Positions 1 through 7,114 of a DNA stretch of 23,127 nucleotides are shown here, piece by piece. Source of the stretch: Bordetella parapertussis (GTDB lineage: Bacteria > Pseudomonadota > Gammaproteobacteria > Burkholderiales > Burkholderiaceae_C); assembly GCA_945875935.1 (NCBI GenBank), contig CAMCNE010000030.1:1-23127 (forward strand), in the 5' to 3' direction. Position numbers and translations under genes: made by a program. The notes under the pieces are model-generated. The model was not told the origin of the DNA and searched no databases. It saw only the letters and a list, made by a program, of their open reading frames with translations. Positions within the stretch are counted from its first letter, which is position 1. The number at the start of each line of letters is the position of its first letter.

Positions 1-851
1 TTGCCGGTGGCGATCTCGGCGCTGGCGGTGGTGATCGAGCCCGAAGACCCGCGCACCTGGCTCACCACCTGGTGCAGCGAGTTGCGCATCTGGTCGAGTT
101 CGCGCAGCAAGTCGCCGAGTTCGTCGCTGCGGTCTGAATGCACCGGCCGCGACAGGTCGTTGTGGGAGATGGCTGCTGCCACGCTCAGCGCTTGCTTGAG
201 CGGCTGGGTGATCGAGCGGGCGGTGAACCAGGCCATGCCCATGCCGATCAGCACGCCGCCTGCCAGCAAGCCGAGCAGCAGCATTTCGCTGCTGGCCACA
301 TCGGCCCGGGCGGTGGCGATGTTCGCTTCGCTGAGTTCGGCCTGGTATGTCTCGAGCCCCTGCACCGACTTCACGTACGACTCGGCCGCCGGCAGCAAGG
401 CCGAGGCCACCAGCGCTGCGGCAGCTTCTTCGTCGCCGGCCTTGTGCAGGGCTGAAACCTGGGTGCGTGCGTCCTGGAAGATCTTGCGCTTGGCACTGGC
501 GTCGGAAAACAAGGCCTTGCCGCGCTCGCTGACGATGGTGGCTTCCAGGGTCTTCTGGATGTCGTCGATCTGCGCGCCTGTGGCTTGAACCATGGGCTCG
601 AAGTAGTCCATCAGCGCCGCATGGTCAGCGCTCTTGGCAATGGCCAATGCGCGGGTGACATTCAACTGCTGGCCGGCCAGCCAGGCGTCGGCGAGCTTGG
701 CCCGCTTGGCGATCTCGATGCTGTTGCCGAGCGCTTCTTCGGTCTTGGCCATGCGCAAGAAGCCCACCGCCGTCATCACGACCATCATCAGCAGCACGGC
801 TGCGAATCCGATGGCCAGCCGATTGCCGATTCTCAGATTGTTGAAACTCAT
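1..851 (-). CDS. Methyl-accepting chemotaxis protein, N-terminal part (gene continues beyond the left edge)
   Basis: This is an inner-membrane chemoreceptor that would sense a periplasmic ligand and control CheA. The 283 visible residues start at an ATG preceded by GGGGAG. They show TM1 (about residues 12-33, rich in A, V, L and M), a helical periplasmic domain of the four-helix-bundle type (about 34-188), TM2 (about 190-209) and a HAMP domain (about 210-262, with the ITQPL motif just after TM2). The start of the cytoplasmic signalling helix follows. The methylation and CheA/CheW-binding hairpin lie off the window, so receptor class and any C-terminal CheR-binding pentapeptide cannot be judged. 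The gene is the last of the cheA-side block, 116 bases downstream of cheA, but has its own sigma-28-like promoter at 929-955. The ligand is unknown. Confidence 0.93.
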   Translation of the reverse strand, partial: MSFNNLRIGNRLAIGFAAVLLMMVVMTAVGFLRMAKTEEALGNSIEIAKRAKLADAWLAGQQLNVTRALAIAKSADHAALMDYFEPMVQATGAQIDDIQKTLEATIVSERGKALFSDASAKRKIFQDARTQVSALHKAGDEEAAAALVASALLPAAESYVKSVQGLETYQAELSEANIATARADVASSEMLLLGLLAGGVLIGMGMAWFTARSITQPLKQALSVAAAISHNDLSRPVHSDRSDELGDLLRELDQMRNSLHQVVSQVRGSSGSITTASAEIATG

Positions 852-928
852 CTTCACTCCCCGTCTTTGTTTGCGTCACTCACGCTGTTGACTCAAGCAG
901 GCGACCCGCGCGAGGGTCTCTTCAGGAC

Positions 929-955
929 ATATCGGTCAGTGGCCACATGCATTGA
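929..955 (-). promoter_or_regulatory. Sigma-28 (FliA)-type promoter for the chemoreceptor gene
   Basis: The minus strand reads TCAA, 15 bases, then ACCGATAT. The enterobacterial FliA consensus is TAAA-N15-GCCGATAA, and TCAA is an accepted -35 variant. The -10 core CGAT is intact and the spacing is exact. Transcription would start near 921, giving a leader of about 70 bases. The promoter before motA (9000-9026) has the same spacing and the same CGATAT ending, which supports both. It lies between the cheA stop and the receptor start. Confidence 0.55.
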
Positions 956-967
956 GGCCGGCCGGGC

Positions 968-3109
968 TCAGTGCCGCGAGCGGCGCACCATGCTGCCCAC
1001 GTCAAGGATCAAAGCCACGCGGCCATCGCCCATGATGGTCGCGCCCGACACGTCGTCGACCTTGCGGTAGTTGGCCTCGAGGTTCTTCACCACCACCTGC
1101 TGCTGGCCCAGCAATTCATCGACCATCAGGGCCACGCGGCCGCCATCGGCTTCGATGACGACCATGATCGCGGCGGCGTTTTCCGAGTCGTAGCGCGGCA
1201 CGTTGAACAGCTGCTCCAGGTCCATCACCGGCATGTAGTCGCCGCGCACCTCGACCACGCGACCGCTGCCGCCTATGGTCTTGACGGTGTGCTCTGACAC
1301 CTGGAACGATTCGACCACTGACGACAGCGGCAAGATGTAGACCTCTTCGCCCACGCCCACGCTCATGCCGTCCATGATGGCCAACGTCAGCGGCAAGCGC
1401 ACCGACACGCGCATGCCGTAGCCCGCGGCCGATTCGATCTCGACGGTGCCGCCCGCAGCGGCAATGTTCTTCTTGACCACATCCATGCCCACCCCGCGGC
1501 CCGACACGTCGGTGACCACATCAGCGGTTGAAAAGCCGGGTTCGAAGATCAGGTTCCAGACCTCGGCGTCGGTCATGGAGTCAGGCGCATCGATGCCGCG
1601 CTGGCGGGCCTTGTTGATGAGTTTGTCGCGTGACAGCCCGCGGCCGTCGTCGCGCACCTCGATGACGATGGAGCCGCCCTGGTGCGAGGCCGACAGCGTG
1701 ATCGTGCCCTGCTCGGGCTTGCCATGGGCCAGCCGCTCAGCCGGCAGTTCGATGCCGTGGTCGCAGCTGTTGCGCACCAGGTGGGTCAGCGGGTCGGTGA
1801 TCTTTTCGACCAGACCCTTGTCGAGTTCGGTGGCTTCACCCTGGGTCACGAAATCGACCTTCTTGCCCAGCTTGCTGGCCAGATCGCGCAGCATGCGCGG
1901 GAAGCGGCTGAACACGGTGGACATCGGAATCATCCGGATCGACATCACCGATTCCTGCAGGTCGCGCGTGTTGCGATCGAGATTGGCCAGACCCGCAGCC
2001 AGCCGCTGGTAAAGCGCCGCGTCGATGCTCTTGCTGTTTTGCGCCAGCATGGCCTGCGTGATGACCAGTTCGCCCACCAGGTTGATGAGCTGGTCGACCT
2101 TCTCGACCGACACGCGCAGCGTGGACGACTCGAGCGCGGCAGCTGCCTTTTCGGGCTTGACGGCCGCCGCACGCGGGGCGACCGTGGCTGCGACGACGGC
2201 TTCGTCCGGATCAGTTGCAGCCACTGGCGCGGCAGCCTTGGGGGCGCCGTTCGACGCGGGCGAGCCCGGCGCGTTGTCAAAGAAGCCAAAGCCCGGGTCG
2301 GGTGGATTTTCGACCTGAGGTGCGCCTGGCGCGCCTTCGTGAAAGCCGTAGCCCGATGTCAGCGGCAGCAGCGACACCGATTCGCGCGAGACGTGGAAAG
2401 TGAACAAATCCAGCAGGTCGCTGTCCGAGCTGCTGGTGACGACCTTGAAGCGCCGGATGCCGTCGCTGGCCTGTCCGCCATCGAGCGGCTCGATGGTGCC
2501 CAGATCGGGGATTTCCTTGAACAGGTCGACCAGGTTGTCGGCATCGCTTGGGTCGCTCAGCGGGCCCACGCGCAGTTCGAGTCCGCGCGCCGTGTTCACT
2601 TCGGCGGGTGGCTGTGGCGGGCTTGACACCACCGGTGCCGCCACCACAGCAGGGGCTGGCTTGGCCACAGGCGCGGCAGGCACTGCGACCGCTCCGCCGG
2701 CGACCATGGCGCGGATGGCCACGAGCAGCTCTGTGGTGTCCGCCGCTTCGCCAGCCGCGCCTTGATGCACCGCGAGCTGCGAGCGCAGTGCGTCGCCGGC
2801 TTGCAGCAGCACATCGACCATCGGTGCGGTGGGCGTGAGTTCGTGTCGGCGCAGCCGGTCGAGCAGCGTTTCCATCTGGTGCGTCAGCTCGGCCACGTCG
2901 GCAAAGCCGAAGGTGGCCGCGCCGCCCTTGACCGAATGCGCGCAGCGGAAGATCGAGTTGAGCTCTTCGTCGTCGGCGGCCTCGATGTCGACCGCGAGCA
3001 GCTGCTGCTCCATGCGGTCGAGGTTTTCGCCGGCCTCTTCAAAGAAGACTTGATAGAACTGGCTCAGGTCGATGCCTGCGCCGCCGTGGTCTGTGTTGGT
3101 GTCGCTCAT
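968..3109 (-). CDS. cheA: Chemotaxis histidine kinase CheA
   Basis: CheA autophosphorylates under receptor control and passes phosphate to CheY and CheB. The 713 residues contain all five domains. The HPt/P1 domain (about 12-135) has the phosphorylated His58 in the CAHSVKGG motif. A P2-like domain (about 176-250) sits between Ala/Pro-rich linkers. P3 dimerisation starts near 330 (INLVGELVITQ). The P4 ATP-binding domain has the N box around Asn447 (HLVRNSCDHGIE), DDGRG at 487-491 and GRGVGMD at 537-543. The CheW-like P5 domain runs from about 572 to the end. It is longer than E. coli CheA (654) because of the linkers, which contain two copies of a 12-residue motif at 253-264 and 273-284. AGGGAG precedes the ATG. 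It lies 49 bases downstream of the CheY-like gene. No cheW, cheR or cheB is in the window. Confidence 0.98.
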   Translation of the reverse strand: MSDTNTDHGGAGIDLSQFYQVFFEEAGENLDRMEQQLLAVDIEAADDEELNSIFRCAHSVKGGAATFGFADVAELTHQMETLLDRLRRHELTPTAPMVDVLLQAGDALRSQLAVHQGAAGEAADTTELLVAIRAMVAGGAVAVPAAPVAKPAPAVVAAPVVSSPPQPPAEVNTARGLELRVGPLSDPSDADNLVDLFKEIPDLGTIEPLDGGQASDGIRRFKVVTSSSDSDLLDLFTFHVSRESVSLLPLTSGYGFHEGAPGAPQVENPPDPGFGFFDNAPGSPASNGAPKAAAPVAATDPDEAVVAATVAPRAAAVKPEKAAAALESSTLRVSVEKVDQLINLVGELVITQAMLAQNSKSIDAALYQRLAAGLANLDRNTRDLQESVMSIRMIPMSTVFSRFPRMLRDLASKLGKKVDFVTQGEATELDKGLVEKITDPLTHLVRNSCDHGIELPAERLAHGKPEQGTITLSASHQGGSIVIEVRDDGRGLSRDKLINKARQRGIDAPDSMTDAEVWNLIFEPGFSTADVVTDVSGRGVGMDVVKKNIAAAGGTVEIESAAGYGMRVSVRLPLTLAIMDGMSVGVGEEVYILPLSSVVESFQVSEHTVKTIGGSGRVVEVRGDYMPVMDLEQLFNVPRYDSENAAAIMVVIEADGGRVALMVDELLGQQQVVVKNLEANYRKVDDVSGATIMGDGRVALILDVGSMVRRSRH

Positions 3110-3158
3110 CGCTCTTGCTCCCTGTCGCGTGCGTTTGTCTGGCCAGTTCGGTGCAAGC

Positions 3159-3521
3159 TCAGCGGAAAACCTTCTTCATCACTTCGATCAGCTTGGCTGG
3201 ATCGAAAGGCTTGACCAGCCAACCGGTGGCACCTGCGCTGCGGCCGGCCTGCTTCATCTGGTCGCTGGACTCGGTGGTCAGGATCAGGATCGGCGTGGTC
3301 TTGAACTTCGGGTTGTTGCGCAGATTGCGCGTGAGGGTGATGCCGTCCATGCGCGGCATGTTCTGGTCGGTGAGCACCAGGTCGAAATCGCGGCTGTTGG
3401 ATTTCTCCAGCGCGTCTTGCCCGTCGACCGCTTCCACCACGTGGTAGCCGGCGCTCTTGAGGGTGAAGGTGACCATCTGGCGCATCGAGGCCGAGTCGTC
3501 GACGGTGAGAATCGATTGCAT
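3159..3521 (-). CDS. CheY-like single-domain response regulator next to cheA
   Basis: This is a stand-alone receiver domain of 120 residues that should be phosphorylated by the adjacent CheA. The acidic pair is Asp8-Asp9, the phospho-acceptor is Asp52 (LTDQNMPRMDG), the switch Thr is in the ILTTE segment (82-83), and Lys104 is in VKPF. There is no output domain. CGGAG sits 7 bases before the ATG. It is clearly different from the second CheY at 6675-7073. The opening (ILTVDDSASMRQMV) is like the CheY copies linked to cheA in alternative chemosensory operons, whereas the 6675 copy looks like the motor-binding E. coli CheY. It may be a phosphate sink or a second motor regulator. It lies between the small CheZ-like gene (43 bases upstream) and cheA (49 bases downstream), probably in one transcript. 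Confidence 0.93.
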   Translation of the reverse strand: MQSILTVDDSASMRQMVTFTLKSAGYHVVEAVDGQDALEKSNSRDFDLVLTDQNMPRMDGITLTRNLRNNPKFKTTPILILTTESSDQMKQAGRSAGATGWLVKPFDPAKLIEVMKKVFR

Positions 3522-3564
3522 GTGTGTCTCCGGTAGGAATTTGTGTAAGCGGGTTGATTCGGGG

Positions 3565-4029
3565 TCAGAAGAGCTCGATCGAGCCCGCGTCCATCTCAGC
3601 CTGGGTGACCGGGTTGGGACGCATGGGCGCAGCGCTCAGCACGCTGGGCCCGTCTTCGTCGTCGTCGCCGAAAGCGTCTTGAGCCAGCGAATCGGCGCAG
3701 CTGCGAAGGCGATGGTTGGTGTGCACGATCAGCTGAGAAGCCATGTCCTGAAACTGCAGTGCCGTCACGGCGCCGCCGAGTTGCAGCATCAAGTCGCGAT
3801 AGGCGGCGGCTGCCTGCGGGCTGTCGGCGTCGCCGCGGTGATCGTCCATCAAGGCATGGATCTGCTCGGTCGCGCTCTTGAAGCGCAGCATCAGTGAGTC
3901 GCACGCGTCAGCGAGCAGGGTGTGCAGTCGGTCGAGGTCGTGGCTGGCTGACATCAGGTGGTCTTGCAGCTCGGCGGTGAGCAGCAGTGACCTGATTGGG
4001 GGCTCGACCTCATGTGTGGCGTGATCCAT
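3565..4029 (-). CDS. Small CheZ-like protein (putative CheY-phosphate phosphatase or CheY-binding protein)
   Basis: A 154-residue soluble, mostly helical protein, first gene of the block with the CheY-like regulator and cheA. I chose the ATG at 4029 because AAGGAG lies 10 bases upstream; an in-frame start at 4083 would add 18 residues without a better site. Residues 90-101 read ALQFQDMASQLI. This aligns with the catalytic helix of the true CheZ in this window (AQDFHDLTGQVV) and keeps the DxxxQ signature as Asp95 and Gln99. The C-terminus, QAEMDAGSIELF after an acidic linker (120-128), resembles the CheY-binding C-terminal peptide of CheZ (QGEVDDLLASLGF) and the CheY-binding N-terminus of FliM. 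CheZ is normally about 215 residues, so this is a short form lacking part of the long hairpin. Function as a phosphatase is inferred. A non-catalytic CheY-binding role is the alternative. Confidence 0.72.
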   Translation of the reverse strand: MDHATHEVEPPIRSLLLTAELQDHLMSASHDLDRLHTLLADACDSLMLRFKSATEQIHALMDDHRGDADSPQAAAAYRDLMLQLGGAVTALQFQDMASQLIVHTNHRLRSCADSLAQDAFGDDDEDGPSVLSAAPMRPNPVTQAEMDAGSIELF

Positions 4030-4098
4030 CTGAGATGTGCTCCTTGAGACGCGCCCCGAGGCCCGAGCACGGCCGGCAGTCATGTTGCGAAACGTTCG

Positions 4099-4159
4099 CG
4101 GCCGGCCTCGAAACGCGTGAATTTATGATTTATTTTCGGCAGCACGGGGTCAGACCTAA
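4099..4159 (-). promoter_or_regulatory. Candidate sigma-28-like promoter(s) for the CheZ-like/CheY/cheA block
   Basis: Two overlapping candidates are seen on the minus strand. One is TTAG-N15-GCCGAAAA (4133-4159), with seven of eight bases of the FliA -10 consensus but a poor -35. The other is TAAA-N15-GCCGGCCG (4099-4125), with a perfect -35 but only half a -10. Both have the correct 15-base spacing and lie 70-130 bases upstream of the ATG at 4029. Neither is as convincing as the promoters at 929-955 and 9000-9026. Confidence 0.33.
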
Positions 4160-4188
4160 GGCCAATCACAGGGGCAATCCGGGGTCAG
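4146..4188. repeat. Short direct repeat GGGGTCAG, two copies 35 bases apart
   Basis: CGGGGTCAG occurs at 4145-4153 and again at 4180-4188, in the spacer between the divergent CheZ-like gene and the sensor kinase gene. A third GGGGTCAG at 3561-3568 overlaps the stop codon of the CheZ-like gene. Such short motifs can be part of dispersed intergenic repeats, but no full repeat unit or transposase is visible here. Confidence 0.35.
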
Positions 4189-4222
4189 TTCTGAAACCTT
4201 GGCCCCACGGCATACTCGTGTC

Positions 4223-5335
4223 ATGCCCCGCCGATCCGCCGATCAACCACTGCGACTGCTGCATCTGGAGGATTCCGAGGTTGACCACGCGCTCACGCTG
4301 GCGCATCTGCAGCGTGGCGACATGACGGTCATCGCGCGCCGGGTGGACACCGAGGCCGACTTTCTGCGCGCGCTCGACGAGCCCTGGGATGTGGTCGTGT
4401 CCGACTACAACCTTCCCGGCTTTTCCGGTCTGGTGGCGCTGGACTTGCTGATGGCCCGAGGCTCCGACATTCCCTTCATCCTGGTGTCTGGCGAGATCGG
4501 CGAGGACACCGCGGTCGAAGCCATGCGCAATGGCGCCAGCGACTACCTGCTGAAGAACAACCTGGCGCGTCTGGTGCCGGCGCTGCTGCACGCGGTCGAG
4601 GCCAGCGAAACCCGCCGCGCGCGCTTGCATGCCGATCGTCAGCTGGGTGAATCGCAGCAGCGGCTGCACGAGCTGGCGCAGCACCTGCAAACCAGCATCG
4701 AGATGGAACGCGCGGCCATCGCCCGTGAAATCCACGACGACGTGGGCGGCTCGCTCACGGCCTTGAAGTTCGATCTGGCGTGGATCGCGCGCCATTCCGA
4801 CTCGCCCGAGGTGCAGTCTCGGGTGCAAGGCGCGCTCGAGACGGTGACGGCGGCCATCGAGTCGAGCCAGCGCATCATGCTGAACCTGCGTCCGGCCATC
4901 CTCGAGCAGGGGCTGGTCGCTGCATTGCAGTGGATGGCCGCGCAGTTCGAGCGGCGCACGGGCATCGTGTGCATGTTGCGCGTGCCAGATCAGCCGCTTT
5001 CGCTCGCGCCGGGTGTTCCGCTGGTGGCCTATCGGGCCGCGCAGGAAGCGCTCACCAACGTGAGCAAGCACGCGCAGGCGACCGAGGTGTCCATCGACTT
5101 GTCGATGGCTGGTGGCGTGCTGTCGCTCGAGGTCAGCGACAACGGCCGCGGCCTGGATGCCGACGATCTGGCCAAGGCGCGATCATTCGGCATCCGCGGT
5201 CTGCACGAGCGGGCACGCACCGTGGGCGGCTGGGTCGATCTGAGCAGCAACGCCGCAGGCACCACGCTCATCATGTCGGTGCCCCTGGAGCGTGGCGAGA
5301 CCGCCAAGGATTCTGACGATTGGGGAAGCCAGTGA
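4223..5335 (+). CDS. Sensor histidine kinase with N-terminal receiver domain (DesK/NarX-type kinase core)
   Basis: A cytoplasmic kinase of 370 residues, with no membrane segment. An N-terminal receiver domain (about 10-128; acceptor Asp61 in VSDYNLPG, and the KN pair at 111-112) is followed by a short coiled linker. A HisKA_3 dimerisation domain follows, with the phosphorylated His171 in REIHDDVGGSL, then a HATPase domain (Asn279 in EALTNVSKH, DNGRG at 306-310, GIRGL at 323-327). Because the sensory input is a receiver, it may respond to another kinase rather than to a ligand. The regulator gene overlaps its stop by four bases (GTGA), so the two should form one system. The ATG at 4223 is preferred over a TTG at 4199. 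No ribosome-binding site is evident for either. A CATACT element at 4211-4216, six bases before the ATG, would allow a leaderless message, but this is weak. Confidence 0.93.
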   Translation: MPRRSADQPLRLLHLEDSEVDHALTLAHLQRGDMTVIARRVDTEADFLRALDEPWDVVVSDYNLPGFSGLVALDLLMARGSDIPFILVSGEIGEDTAVEAMRNGASDYLLKNNLARLVPALLHAVEASETRRARLHADRQLGESQQRLHELAQHLQTSIEMERAAIAREIHDDVGGSLTALKFDLAWIARHSDSPEVQSRVQGALETVTAAIESSQRIMLNLRPAILEQGLVAALQWMAAQFERRTGIVCMLRVPDQPLSLAPGVPLVAYRAAQEALTNVSKHAQATEVSIDLSMAGGVLSLEVSDNGRGLDADDLAKARSFGIRGLHERARTVGGWVDLSSNAAGTTLIMSVPLERGETAKDSDDWGSQ

Positions 5336-5976
5336 TCAAGGTGATTCTTTGCGACGACCACGCGCTGATCCGGCGCGGCATTCGCGACACCCTGTCGGAC
5401 GCGCCCGACATCCAGGTCATGGGCGAGGCTGGCGATTACGGCGAACTGCGCGGCCTCATGCGGCGTGCTGAATGCGATGTGCTGGTGCTCGACATCAACC
5501 TGCCCGGGCGCAGCGGGCTCGATGTGCTGCATGCCTTGAAAGAAGAGGGCTCCACGCTGCGCGTGCTGGTGGTGTCGATGTACCCCGAAGACCAGTACGC
5601 CATACGCGCCTTGCGAGCCGGCGCCTTCGGCTACGTCAACAAGGGCGGCGACCCGGCACTCATCGTCGCCGCGGTGCGCACCGTGGCGCAGGGGCGCAAG
5701 TACGTCACCCCCGAGATCGCGCAGATGCTGGTTGAGAGCCTGACCACGCCGAGCAGCGAACTGGCGCACCAGAAGCTGTCGGATCGCGAGTTGCAAACGC
5801 TGGTGATGATCGCCTCGGGCAAGCGGCTGTCTGACATTGCCGAAGAACTCATGCTCAGCCCGAAGACCGTGAGCGTCTATCGCGCCCGGGTGCTCGAGAA
5901 GCTGGCGCTTTCGAACAACTCGGAAATGACGGTGTACGCCATCCGCAACGGGTTGGTGGGCGGCGACGCCGGTTGA
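5332..5976 (+). CDS. NarL/LuxR-family two-component response regulator
   Basis: A DNA-binding regulator, the partner of the preceding kinase. The GTG at 5332 overlaps the kinase stop as GTGA and follows GGGGAAG. A TTG at 5320 would add four residues. The 214 residues consist of a receiver domain (acidic pair Asp8-Asp9, acceptor Asp54 in LVLDINLPG, Ser82 and Lys104) and a C-terminal LuxR-type helix-turn-helix (about 149-208; LSDRELQTL, SDIAEELMLSPKTVSVYRAR). It is expected to bind DNA as a dimer when phosphorylated. The target is unknown. The pair sits as a plus-strand insert between two minus-strand chemotaxis blocks, so motility or chemotaxis genes are plausible targets, but nothing in the sequence proves it. 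It ends 34 bases from the convergent cheZ, with no obvious terminator between them. Confidence 0.95.
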   Translation: MIKVILCDDHALIRRGIRDTLSDAPDIQVMGEAGDYGELRGLMRRAECDVLVLDINLPGRSGLDVLHALKEEGSTLRVLVVSMYPEDQYAIRALRAGAFGYVNKGGDPALIVAAVRTVAQGRKYVTPEIAQMLVESLTTPSSELAHQKLSDRELQTLVMIASGKRLSDIAEELMLSPKTVSVYRARVLEKLALSNNSEMTVYAIRNGLVGGDAG

Positions 5977-6010
5977 GTCCGACGCCGGCCTGCCACGCCG
6001 ACTGAAAGGT

Positions 6011-6661
6011 TCAGAACCCCAGGCTGGCGAGCAGGTCGTCGACCTCGCCCTGATTGGTCACCACGTCGGTACGGCCTTCGGCCGAGATCACCGGGCCTTG
6101 CAGATGCTGCTCGAGCTTTTGCACCTGTTCGGCAGGCGCGGCTTGCACCAGCAGCCGCACCAGGCTGTCTTCGAGTTCGCTGGCCAGCGTGACCACGCGG
6201 GCGACCACCTGGCCGGTCAGGTCGTGAAAGTCCTGGGCCATCATGATGTCGGTGAGGTGAGCATCGATGCGCGCTGTGGCGGCTTCGACGTCGCTGACGA
6301 AATTGAGCACGGCGCCGGAGGCCACGGCCTTGACCGGGTTGGCCACCAGGGCTGCTGCGATGCGGCGTGTCTGCTCGGCGATCTGCGCATGGTCGGCCTT
6401 GGCGGCGTCGACCGAATTGAGCACCTTGTCGGCGGCCGCTGCGGTCTTCTCGGCGATGTAGTTGAGTCGGCTGCGCGCATCGGGCAGGCTGCCCGCTGCC
6501 AGCGACAGGCTGGGCAATACGCCAAGCTGGGTCAGCGTGTCGTGCAACTGCCGGGTGATGGCTCCGAGTTGCTGAAAGACTTCGGGCGAGGCATTTACGG
6601 CGTCTTCGCCCGACGGTGCCTTTGCCGTCAGATCGACGGGGGTGAGCTCGTTCATTTGCAT
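6011..6661 (-). CDS. cheZ: Protein phosphatase CheZ
   Basis: CheZ dephosphorylates phospho-CheY and resets the flagellar motor signal. The 216 residues match the usual length (214 in E. coli). The long central helical hairpin carries the catalytic stretch AQDFHDLTGQ, with the DxxxQ pair at Asp147 and Gln151. The C-terminal CheY-binding peptide (VDDLLASLGF) is intact and separated by a flexible linker. The start at 6661 is chosen because GGAG lies 8 bases upstream. An internal ATG at 6655 is possible. A further upstream in-frame start would overlap cheY. It lies 13 bases downstream of cheY, as the last gene of the motA-motB-cheY-cheZ block. Confidence 0.97.
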   Translation of the reverse strand: MQMNELTPVDLTAKAPSGEDAVNASPEVFQQLGAITRQLHDTLTQLGVLPSLSLAAGSLPDARSRLNYIAEKTAAAADKVLNSVDAAKADHAQIAEQTRRIAAALVANPVKAVASGAVLNFVSDVEAATARIDAHLTDIMMAQDFHDLTGQVVARVVTLASELEDSLVRLLVQAAPAEQVQKLEQHLQGPVISAEGRTDVVTNQGEVDDLLASLGF

Positions 6662-6674
6662 GGTGTGGGCTCCA

Positions 6675-7073
6675 TCAGGCGGCAGCGCCGAGCTTTTGCA
6701 TGATCTTGGCGACCTTCTCTTCAAGCGTGGCCTTGGTGAAGGGCTTGACGATGTAGCCCGCCGCGCCGTCCTGGGCTGCGCGCACGATGTCTTCCTTGCG
6801 GGCTTCGGCGGTCACCATCAGCACGGGCAGGTGCTTGAGCGAGTCTTCCTTCTTGATGGCGGCCAGCAGATCGAAGCCGCTCATGTTGGGCATGTTGATG
6901 TCGCTCACCACAAAGTCGAACTTGTTGTTCTTGAGCATATTCAGTGCGATGACCCCGTCCTCGGCCTCTTCGGCGTTGTTGTAGCCAATCTCCTTGAGCA
7001 ACCCGCGCACGATTCGACGCATCGTGGAAAAGTCGTCCACGATCAAGAATTTCATATCGTTCATCTGGCTCAT
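6675..7073 (-). CDS. cheY: Chemotaxis response regulator CheY
   Basis: CheY carries phosphate from CheA to the FliM switch of the flagellar motor. The 132-residue receiver is very close to the enterobacterial protein (FLIVDDFSTMRRIVR near the start). The acidic pair is Asp13-Asp14, the acceptor is Asp58 in VSDINMPNM, the switch Thr88 is in MVTAE, and Lys110 is in VKPF. GAGG lies 6 bases before the ATG at 7073; two further Met codons at positions 4 and 7 are less well placed. It sits between motB (41 bases upstream) and cheZ, the phosphatase that should act on it. It is a paralogue of the receiver at 3159-3521. Confidence 0.97.
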   Translation of the reverse strand: MSQMNDMKFLIVDDFSTMRRIVRGLLKEIGYNNAEEAEDGVIALNMLKNNKFDFVVSDINMPNMSGFDLLAAIKKEDSLKHLPVLMVTAEARKEDIVRAAQDGAAGYIVKPFTKATLEEKVAKIMQKLGAAA

Positions 7074-7114
7074 GTTGATCCTCGCAAAGGGGCGATCGGG
7101 AGTCGCTTGTGTTT

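Noticed and set aside
899..925. GACCC/GGGTC hairpin after cheA as a terminator
   Set aside because: Only five pairs and no T-run; it may be part of the receptor leader instead.
1682..2626. Long plus-strand open frame opposite cheA
   Set aside because: Antisense frames stay open easily in this GC-rich coding sequence. The translation is rich in H, Q, R and G and has no domain, while cheA is unmistakable on the other strand.
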